Below, piece by piece: positions 27,516 through 32,133 of a stretch of DNA of 32,133 nucleotides. Below the pieces are notes generated by a model, which saw only the letters and a list, made by a program, of their open reading frames with translations, did not search any database and was not told where the DNA came from. The first letter of the stretch is position 1. Every line of letters begins with the position of its first letter. This stretch comes from a virus. A program made the position numbers and the translations under genes. Location: IMG/VR virus record IMGVR_UViG_3300042559_001063, positions 1 through 32,133 of that record; one strand, written 5' to 3'.

Positions 27516-28529
27516 TTAACCAATATTGATAAAGTTGTCGATGATATGGAAGTGATCCTCGAACATCTTTTCTTGTTTGACTTTGTTGAAAGGAACCCAG
27601 AATGCTTTCTCAGCATCATCAGCACCTTTCACTTTCGGTAGTTCACCAACACCAAGATCGAGAAAGAATGCTTGAGTGATAGTTCTGCCCCGTGACGAAC
27701 GGTTCGGTGCGTCAAAAGTCTTAGACTCCTTGATAGAACCTTTCAGAACAGGCACTGGGACCTTGATCTTAGTCTCTTCCTTGAGCTCACGGATAGCACC
27801 ATCAAGCATTGTTTCGTCTTGATTAAGGAAACCACCAGGTAGTGCCCAAAGACCTTTACCAGGCATATCGCCACGTTTGACAAGCAGAATGTGCCCAGAT
27901 TGAATAACAACAGCGTCAACAGTCATGAATGTCGGAGGGAAAGGTGCAACCTTCCACGCTTCCTTGTACTTCTTGACCATCTGGTATTCGTTGTACAGGG
28001 TATCCCAGTAGCCACCGATCTTTCCACCTACGATGATGACTTTATTCATTGCATCCCGTGCAGCGTCAGGCATATTGTCCAGTGCAGCAAAGTCGCAGTT
28101 ACCGAACAAGCAGTTACGGATGTCAGTAGCATTGATACCATCAACATCTGCAACTTCAACATGATCCTTCCAACGTGGAAAGATATTCAAGTAGTATGAA
28201 GTGTTATCTTTGGAGTGACCGATTAACCCTACATCTTTTGCATAAGGAACAGTTTCGTCAACAATCTTCTGGATTGCATTGACCCACTTGTTATCATCAT
28301 ACGGATAATCAGAGACAGGAACAACTTTGACACGATCGGTTGGAAACACCGCTTCGATCATTGCTTTTCGTTCTTGGAATGTAAAGGGATTTCGAATATT
28401 GCGAGCAGCGAAACTGGAACCGACGACTACGACGACTTCCTTGGCTTGCTCAAGCGCAGCTTCGATAACTGCTTTGTGTCCATTGTGAAACGGTTGGAAC
28501 CTACCGATAAAAACGAGTGCGTCTCGCAT
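27516..28529 (-). CDS. nadM: bifunctional NMN adenylyltransferase-Nudix hydrolase
   Basis: A 337-residue fusion. Residues 1-165 are a NadM-type nucleotidyltransferase: 'FIGRFQPFHNGH' (H-x-G-H at 15-18) binds ATP, and 'DGINATDIRN' (131-139) is the ISxxxIR motif; it turns NMN into NAD+. Residues ~200-337 are a Nudix domain with the full box at 232-253 (G..PGGF...E..REL.EET), typically an ADP-ribose pyrophosphatase in this fusion (as in Synechocystis slr0787). AAGGAG lies before the ATG at 28527-28529. The transcript starts close to a hairpin at 28553-28575. Confidence 0.93.
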   Translation of the reverse strand: MRDALVFIGRFQPFHNGHKAVIEAALEQAKEVVVVVGSSFAARNIRNPFTFQERKAMIEAVFPTDRVKVVPVSDYPYDDNKWVNAIQKIVDETVPYAKDVGLIGHSKDNTSYYLNIFPRWKDHVEVADVDGINATDIRNCLFGNCDFAALDNMPDAARDAMNKVIIVGGKIGGYWDTLYNEYQMVKKYKEAWKVAPFPPTFMTVDAVVIQSGHILLVKRGDMPGKGLWALPGGFLNQDETMLDGAIRELKEETKIKVPVPVLKGSIKESKTFDAPNRSSRGRTITQAFFLDLGVGELPKVKGADDAEKAFWVPFNKVKQEKMFEDHFHIIDNFINIG

Positions 28530-28552
28530 GCAAAAACTCCTTTTGCTATTTT

Positions 28553-28575
28553 GTAGGAGCCTCACTGGCTCCTAC
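28553..28575 (-). other. 5'-leader hairpin of the NAD operon
   Basis: Minus strand GTAGGAGCC, loop AGTGA, GGCTCCTAC; nine paired bases. It begins about 6-8 bases after the -10 box, so it would be the very 5' end of the transcript. Such hairpins can protect an mRNA from 5' decay. Confidence 0.6.
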
Positions 28576-28580
28576 TTCTA

Positions 28581-28608
28581 TTTATATCATAAGTTGATCA
28601 GATGTCAA
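28581..28608 (-). promoter_or_regulatory. promoter of the NAD salvage operon
   Basis: TTGACA (28608-28603), 16 bp spacer, TATAAA (28586-28581). The -10 extends to TATAAATA, which also fits the T4 late element. The TGA of the 54-aa gene is in TTGACA. Confidence 0.88.
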
Positions 28609-28769
28609 CTGTTATTTTTACCAGCAGCATACCCGACATCGTATGCTGCTTTCAGCCACCGAGTGACAATCTCAATGTTATCGCCCTGGTAATCATTTAG
28701 ATCTTCATAGAGGCTTTCAAGCCGAACACCAAAGACTTCTATTTCGTTTAACCACTCTTCGAATGTCAC
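28605..28769 (-). CDS. 54-aa unknown protein with GTG start
   Basis: Reads 'TFEEWLNEIEVFGVRLESLY' then 'EDLNDYQGDNIEIVTRWLKA' and 'AYDVGYAAGKNNS'; acidic and helical. Its GTG is in a GTGA overlap with the kinase stop, and its own TGA is inside the promoter of the NAD operon. AAGGG lies 11 bases upstream of the GTG. The short length makes this less certain. No family recognised. Confidence 0.55.
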   Translation of the reverse strand: MTFEEWLNEIEVFGVRLESLYEDLNDYQGDNIEIVTRWLKAAYDVGYAAGKNNS

Positions 28770-29293
28770 AGTTGTGTGCCCTTTTCAGCAATGGTATTAC
28801 CAAACAGATCAACAACACGGATGTAGTCGAAGCCTTCTTCGAGTTCAGGTTCGACATACGAGTCAGCCATCGATGTGATGACGTGATGAGGAATAGTCTT
28901 ACCTTCACGAAACAGAAGACGAATTTCAAGTTCAGCCCACTCTTCAGGAGTACGAGGAGGAGCGATGCACCAGCACGTCTTACGATACGTTTTTGGAAAC
29001 TTCGACAAAATACCCTTGCGCTTCTTCGAAGACATATTGGTCTGATCCCAATAGACATCGATACGATGCTCTAAAGCCATCGTGAGCAACTCGTTCATGC
29101 GTTTCGTTGCTGGCTCGATGTACTTTTGAAAACCAGAGTTATAGTTCAAACCATTGGCGTTGGACCATTGTTCGATGAGATTGTCTGTGCTATAAACGAA
29201 GACGTCGCCTCCGAATTCCGGATCATCAACAAATGAAAGACGAGTCGACTTGCCAGAACCAGGCAAACCGACAAGAACTTCAACCTTACTCAT
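28766..29293 (-). CDS. P-loop polynucleotide kinase-like protein
   Basis: A 175-residue P-loop kinase: Walker A 'VGLPGSGKST' (8-17), 'VYSTDNLIEQW' (the DN/RD of the T4 Pnkp kinase domain), a helical insert 'YWDQTNMSSKKRKGIL' that matches the lid region, and an arginine-rich end. It looks like the kinase half of T4 polynucleotide kinase; the C-terminal phosphatase half is absent. It could heal 5'-OH RNA ends for RNA ligase 1. I chose the ATG at 29291-29293, 8-bp overlap with the 92-aa gene. The nucleotide specificity is not certain. Confidence 0.75.
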   Translation of the reverse strand: MSKVEVLVGLPGSGKSTRLSFVDDPEFGGDVFVYSTDNLIEQWSNANGLNYNSGFQKYIEPATKRMNELLTMALEHRIDVYWDQTNMSSKKRKGILSKFPKTYRKTCWCIAPPRTPEEWAELEIRLLFREGKTIPHHVITSMADSYVEPELEEGFDYIRVVDLFGNTIAEKGTQL

Positions 29294-29564
29294 ATTCGGC
29301 AAACTCCGTATCTTCAAAAATGTTGTTGAAGGTGATCTCGTTGTACTCGCCGCGGCCAGTCATACCGAGTTCCCACATCCGAGCTTTCATCTTTGCGTCG
29401 TGTTCGGTCTTAATGTACATGGTAGTCTCAAGATCACCGTGCAGCATGCCTACTTCACTCCGGAAGAAGTCAACTACATACATGGTCTTAGTGTACGAAC
29501 CGTCAAAGTCGCCGTAGCAGACATCAACTTCAACTTCTTCAGGGGTCACGATCGCGATAGCCAT
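29286..29564 (-). CDS. 92-aa unknown protein
   Basis: An acidic protein: 'MAIAIVTPEEVEVDVCYGDFD' then 'TMYVVDFFRSEVGMLHGDLETTMYIKTEHD' (in two strands), ending 'FEDTEFAEYE'. GGAGAACAAC before the ATG. No family recognised. First gene after the 29590-29618 promoter. Confidence 0.65.
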   Translation of the reverse strand: MAIAIVTPEEVEVDVCYGDFDGSYTKTMYVVDFFRSEVGMLHGDLETTMYIKTEHDAKMKARMWELGMTGRGEYNEITFNNIFEDTEFAEYE

Positions 29565-29589
29565 GTTGTTCTCCGTTGCTTACTAGTTA

Positions 29590-29618
29590 GATATAAGCAA
29601 CGGAGAAGCAAATGTCAA
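29590..29618 (-). promoter_or_regulatory. strong early-type promoter of the kinase unit
   Basis: TTGACA (29618-29613), 17 bp spacer, TATATC (29595-29590), then TAACTAGTAA (29589-29580). The ClpP-like gene's TGA is inside TTGACA. Confidence 0.88.
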
Positions 29619-30307
29619 CCCTTTTCTTGAGGTTCTTGCACTTTTTTTCGCGAAGATTTCTTCAGGCTTGTCATAACGACAGGCTCAGCTTCTTCGATAT
29701 CGTCAGCTTCTTGTTGAGCTTTTTCAGCTTCCATTTTAGCCTTCTTGACTTCAAGACGTTTAATGATCTCATCGCCATCCATCCAAAGATCTTTGTTGTT
29801 CAACATCGAACGAATCTCATCTTCGGTTAGGAAGTCTTCGTAGATGTCACGCAGAAGCTTTTCAGACCAAACACGCTCATGCTGAAGCTGGTCAAGCATC
29901 TCGCCACCCTTACCCATGACACCACCCGAGTAGTTATGGAACATAAACATCGAGTGTTCTGATACTTCAAACTGATCGGCGGAGAGGAAGATCATAGTCG
30001 CAGCCGACATACAAGCACCTTCAACCGATACAATCACTGTTGCGTCTGTTTCAGAAAGTACCCGCATGAATTGGATAGCAGTGAATAGATCGCCACCGTA
30101 CGAGTTGATGAACAAACGAATTACGTCTGTTGCACCTGAGTGGCGGATCGTATCAAACCACTCGATATATTCGTCTGCCGACTCAATGTTTCCACAAAGA
30201 TAGAACTCATGAATGTTAACAACAGCTCTCGATGTATAGCGATCTTGCTGTTTGTTCTTTTGCTGGAACAAATCCATGATGTCGATCTGTTTCATTTTCT
30301 TTTGCAT
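29615..30307 (-). CDS. ClpP-like serine protease
   Basis: A 230-residue ClpP-fold protein. 'FYLCGNIESADEYIEWFD' and 'RLFINSYGGDLFTAIQF' form the handle and glycine loop; S101 in 'EGACMSAATMIFLSAD' and H124 in 'MFMFHNYSGGVMG' fit the catalytic pair, and the third residue (usually Asp) is likely in the following helix. Residues ~190-230 are a Lys/Glu-rich disordered tail not found in host ClpP. Phage ClpP-like proteins are often head-maturation proteases, but no capsid gene is near; a role in remodelling host proteins is possible. AAGGAG precedes the ATG. Confidence 0.85.
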   Translation of the reverse strand: MQKKMKQIDIMDLFQQKNKQQDRYTSRAVVNIHEFYLCGNIESADEYIEWFDTIRHSGATDVIRLFINSYGGDLFTAIQFMRVLSETDATVIVSVEGACMSAATMIFLSADQFEVSEHSMFMFHNYSGGVMGKGGEMLDQLQHERVWSEKLLRDIYEDFLTEDEIRSMLNNKDLWMDGDEIIKRLEVKKAKMEAEKAQQEADDIEEAEPVVMTSLKKSSRKKVQEPQEKG

Positions 30308-30323
30308 TATCGCTCCTTTTCAA

Positions 30324-30351
30324 TTGACATAATGTGTAGCATTAGTATAAT
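30324..30351 (+). promoter_or_regulatory. consensus plus-strand sigma70 promoter
   Basis: Plus strand TTGACA (30324-30329), 16 bp spacer, TATAAT (30346-30351), identical to the E. coli consensus in both boxes. It points away from the ClpP-like gene and into the 37-aa and 80-aa genes on the opposite strand, so its product would be antisense RNA. Confidence 0.7.
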
Positions 30352-30380
30352 AGCTATAAGGCTTTCAATTATAAGTTAAA

Positions 30381-30494
30381 TCATTCTTTAGTAAAGAGAA
30401 CATTTGACGGCACGTCAAACTGCTTTAGCAGAGAGTAGATCTGTTCTCGGGTATATCCAGTGAGATTACTTCCGAAAACGGAGACGTTCGCCAT
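30381..30494 (-). CDS. 37-aa small protein
   Basis: Reads 'MANVSVFGSNLTGYTREQIY' then 'SLLKQFDVPSNVLFTKE'; soluble, with an amphipathic helix. It overlaps the end of the 80-aa gene and fills the gap before the ClpP-like gene. GAGG lies 12 bases and AAAGAG just one base before the ATG. Its coding region contains two inverted repeats (30403-30419 and 30421-30432), so a non-coding role is possible too. Confidence 0.45.
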   Translation of the reverse strand: MANVSVFGSNLTGYTREQIYSLLKQFDVPSNVLFTKE

Positions 30495-30708
30495 GCTCTT
30501 TCACTACCTCATCAGCAAATTCAATTAGATCAGTCGGCAACTTTATGCCGATTACCTGATGCTCCCAGAAACCAAGTGAGCCTCTGAGTGCATACACTCT
30601 TGGCTTTACAGAAAAGAAAAAACGACTCCACACTGAGATTCTCTCCTCGATACGAAGAGTGAACTCGTTGGAGCCGTGATAAGTCGTGTGAACTAATCTG
30701 TACTTCAT
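30466..30708 (-). CDS. 80-aa unknown basic protein
   Basis: Starts 'MKYRLVHTTYHGSNEFTLRI', with 'SVWSRFFFSVKPRVYALRGS' and a helical end 'FADEVVKEHGERLRFRK'. Basic and probably nucleic-acid or membrane-associated, but no family recognised. The promoter -10 box lies only seven bases before its ATG, so the transcript may be nearly leaderless. Confidence 0.65.
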   Translation of the reverse strand: MKYRLVHTTYHGSNEFTLRIEERISVWSRFFFSVKPRVYALRGSLGFWEHQVIGIKLPTDLIEFADEVVKEHGERLRFRK

Positions 30709-30715
30709 AGAGATA

Positions 30716-30744
30716 TTTATATATCAGTTATGAAGAAATGTCAA
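30716..30744 (-). promoter_or_regulatory. promoter of the ClpP-like unit
   Basis: TTGACA (30744-30739), 17 bp spacer, TATAAA (30721-30716), extended to TATAAATA. The TGA stop of the 81-aa gene is inside TTGACA. Confidence 0.88.
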
Positions 30745-30986
30745 CCACGTTCAATCATCCATTGTACATCATCTAGATAATCAAGATAGATGTTCTCATC
30801 ATTCTCTTTTCCATATGCCATCACAATCGGCCCATCCATCGATGGACCAACAAAGATAGTATGAAAGATAAGATCTTCTGCTTTCTCAAGGTCCTTGAAT
30901 ATGGACTCTAATTCAGGAATCACATACTCAAGTGTTTCTTCAACCTGCGGAGCACGATCAGACACCCAGACAATCGGAAATTTCAT
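30741..30986 (-). CDS. 81-aa acidic unknown protein
   Basis: Starts 'MKFPIVWVSDRAPQVEETLEY', then 'LESIFKDLEKAEDLIFHTIFVG' and 'NIYLDYLDDVQWMIERG'. Acidic, with strands and helices alternating. No family recognised. It lies 7 bp after the SLOG gene. Confidence 0.6.
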   Translation of the reverse strand: MKFPIVWVSDRAPQVEETLEYVIPELESIFKDLEKAEDLIFHTIFVGPSMDGPIVMAYGKENDENIYLDYLDDVQWMIERG

Positions 30987-30993
30987 ATCTCAC

Positions 30994-31425
30994 CTATTTT
31001 TCTGTAGTTAACCATTCAGGATAGAATTCACGCACGGGAACACCTTCTCTTCGCGCAAGTCCTACCATCATTCTTGTGCCGACTCCGCCCGGGAACGCGA
31101 CGACCGCGTGCGGGTTTCCTTCTTTGAGCATTTGGCTGTTTCGGATAAAGCCGGCTCGCTTTTGGTATTTGTCCCAGTCAGCAGGGAAGCCTCTGACCTC
31201 AAGGCCTCTTTCTTCCGCCCACTCGCGAGCAAGGAGGTCAACGCCTCTTTGTTCTCCTTCGATAACAACGAGAGGTCTACGTATTGAGCTCCAAACAATA
31301 TCGAGGGTGTGCCAAATGTGGTCGATTTCTGGTTGATACTTTTCTTTCTTACCGGTTTTTGGGTTGGTTCGGTAGCCATATTCTCTGCCGCCGCAGATGA
31401 GGAGTCTGAATTCGTCATTCTGCAT
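30994..31425 (-). CDS. SLOG/DUF2493 (YspA-like) protein
   Basis: This 143-residue protein belongs to the DUF2493/YspA branch of the SLOG superfamily. 'RLLICGGREYGYR' is the nucleotide-binding first loop, 'VVIEGEQRGVDLLAREWAEERG' and 'FPADWDKYQKRAGFIRNSQML' are the helix-loop signatures, and 'VVAFPGGVGTRMMVGLA' is the GGxGT loop. SLOG proteins bind or make nucleotide-derived ligands and are common in defence and counter-defence systems, but this one has no tested function. The only in-frame ATG (31423-31425) sits right after GGAG, a poor spacing. Confidence 0.85.
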   Translation of the reverse strand: MQNDEFRLLICGGREYGYRTNPKTGKKEKYQPEIDHIWHTLDIVWSSIRRPLVVIEGEQRGVDLLAREWAEERGLEVRGFPADWDKYQKRAGFIRNSQMLKEGNPHAVVAFPGGVGTRMMVGLARREGVPVREFYPEWLTTEK

Positions 31426-31834
31426 CTCCGTATCCCTTTGGAATCACCCCACCCTCACGAACGTATTTTTCATTCATGATCTGTCGAACATCATCATCTG
31501 CTGGACCAAAGTCTGCGTTTTCGTAGAACCAACGAAGATACTTTAGTTCGTTGTCAGCGTCAGAACCCTTTGCGACAATGTATGCCATCTCGACAACTTC
31601 AAGGTCTTTCGCATCGACGTCAAAACGAAGGTTGCCACGACGAACAGCTGGTTCACCTCGATAATTCGTATAGTGAACGTCTCCGTAGTTGTGACAGTTC
31701 CAAGCGTTCTTTGCCGCGCTCTTCGTTGACCAAGAGGTCTTACCATTTGGTGTTTGGTAAAGACCACCTGTTACATTATTACGAATTGCGTAAACACACT
31801 TGAGCTTCGATAAGTTCATTGTATTATTCGCCAT
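31415..31834 (-). CDS. 139-aa unknown protein
   Basis: Starts 'MANNTMNLSKLKCVYAIRN', then 'GLYQTPNGKTSWSTKSAAKNAWNC', a likely strand-turn-helix, and an acidic C-terminal half. Three ATGs (31837, 31834, 31819) compete; I chose the one with GGAG seven bases upstream. It overlaps both neighbours by 11 bp. No family recognised. Confidence 0.6.
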   Translation of the reverse strand: MANNTMNLSKLKCVYAIRNNVTGGLYQTPNGKTSWSTKSAAKNAWNCHNYGDVHYTNYRGEPAVRRGNLRFDVDAKDLEVVEMAYIVAKGSDADNELKYLRWFYENADFGPADDDVRQIMNEKYVREGGVIPKGYGDAE

Positions 31835-32099
31835 CATCAATCTCCATTGTTGCTTTCTTTAAGCGATAGCCGCGATCAAAGTAGAACTGCACTCGTCGAC
31901 TCATATCGCCTCGATCAAATCCTTCTCTCCACCCGCCGAGATGTAGCATCCATGTTTCGTATGGTGTTTTACCAAATGACTGAAAGGCGGTGTCACTAAT
32001 GATCTGTTCCCGATGTTTTTCGTCCCAAGGCGAAATAGGTCCAACGATCACGTATCCTTCGACCTTGATCACCGCTTCACCTTTGTCGGGTGCTTGCAC
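31824..32099 (-). CDS. 91-aa protein with doubtful N-terminus
   Basis: The frame opens with GTG at 32097-32099 ('QAPDKGEAVIKVEGYVIVGP', 'ETWMLHLGGWREGFDRGDM' downstream); an in-frame stop lies 16 codons earlier than any better start. An ATG at 32129-32131 in another frame reads 'MSTDFEAEIYV' and would run straight into this frame if two bases of GTGTG were removed. So either the start is GTG or the gene is frameshifted at ~32097-32101. Function unknown. Confidence 0.6.
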   Translation of the reverse strand: MQAPDKGEAVIKVEGYVIVGPISPWDEKHREQIISDTAFQSFGKTPYETWMLHLGGWREGFDRGDMSRRVQFYFDRGYRLKKATMEIDDGE

Positions 32100-32133
32100 A
32101 CATAGATTTCCGCTTCAAAATCTGTTGACATAA

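Noticed and set aside
31068-31418. Alternative minus-strand frame of 116 codons overlapping the SLOG gene, with a well-spaced GGAG and ATGA overlap
   Set aside because: Its product is a low-complexity Ser/Lys/Arg text, whereas the other frame gives a full SLOG domain. Its good ribosome site is noted but not enough.
32126-32131. Plus-strand TTGACA at the right edge
   Set aside because: It is part of the possible ATG TCA ACA start of a minus-strand gene, and no -10 can be seen before the edge.

Overview
The window reads as part of the genome of a lytic, contractile-tailed (T4-superfamily) bacteriophage with a Gram-negative host. The evidence is a dense set of genes all on the minus strand that mostly touch or overlap (ATGA, TAATG). 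T4-type genes recognisable from their motifs include PhoH, a T4 RNase H/FEN-type 5' nuclease, RNA ligase 1, a DUF6433 protein also common in T4-like cyanophages, glutaredoxin, a PAAR spike tip and an S74-chaperone tail fibre. A lipoprotein and a secreted nuclease, both with bacterial export signals, point to a Gram-negative host. I see no tRNA, integrase, insertion sequence or CRISPR array. I do not name a host or species.

Layout (transcription runs from high to low coordinates). (1) 32.1-28.6 kb: small unknown genes, a SLOG/DUF2493 protein, a ClpP-like protease and a P-loop polynucleotide kinase. (2) 28.6-25.3 kb: an NAD+ operon (NMN adenylyltransferase-Nudix fusion, then nicotinamide phosphoribosyltransferase) with a small ORF and a metallophosphoesterase. 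(3) 25.3-21.5 kb: a membrane/SPFH operon, a 118-aa cassette flanked by terminator-promoter units, then a TOPRIM protein and an ATP-dependent DNA ligase. (4) 21.5-16.8 kb: a run of very small genes, several of them one-pass membrane microproteins, then RNA ligase 1 and a secreted DNA/RNA endonuclease. (5) 16.8-13.2 kb: a Mesh1/SpoT-type HD hydrolase, a second metallophosphoesterase, conserved unknowns and a PTH2-like protein. (6) 13.2-5.4 kb: lipoprotein, CCA-adding enzyme, deoxyribosyltransferase-like protein, glutaredoxin, glycosyltransferase, RNase H and a HAD phosphatase. (7) 5.35-0 kb: a tail/late block (PhoH, PAAR, tail fibre), then an Acb1-type anti-CBASS nuclease, a hexapeptide-repeat protein and the start of a RecB/Cas4-like nuclease.

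The accessory region is divided by fifteen sigma70-type promoters sharing the core TTGACAT and a TATA-like -10 element 16-17 bp away. In seven of them the TGA stop of the preceding gene lies inside the TTGACA box. No such promoter occurs below about 6.0 kb, and a strong terminator at 5.37 kb separates the accessory block from the tail block.

Functionally the window is rich in counter-defence and nucleic-acid repair: an Acb1 cyclic-oligonucleotide nuclease, a complete two-step NAD+ salvage route, and an RNA repair set (kinase, Rnl1, CCA-adding enzyme, PTH2-like protein). The most unusual material is the set of 23-43 residue membrane proteins, the terminator-promoter cassette at 23.4-23.8 kb, and a consensus plus-strand promoter pointing against the otherwise minus-strand map at 30.3 kb.
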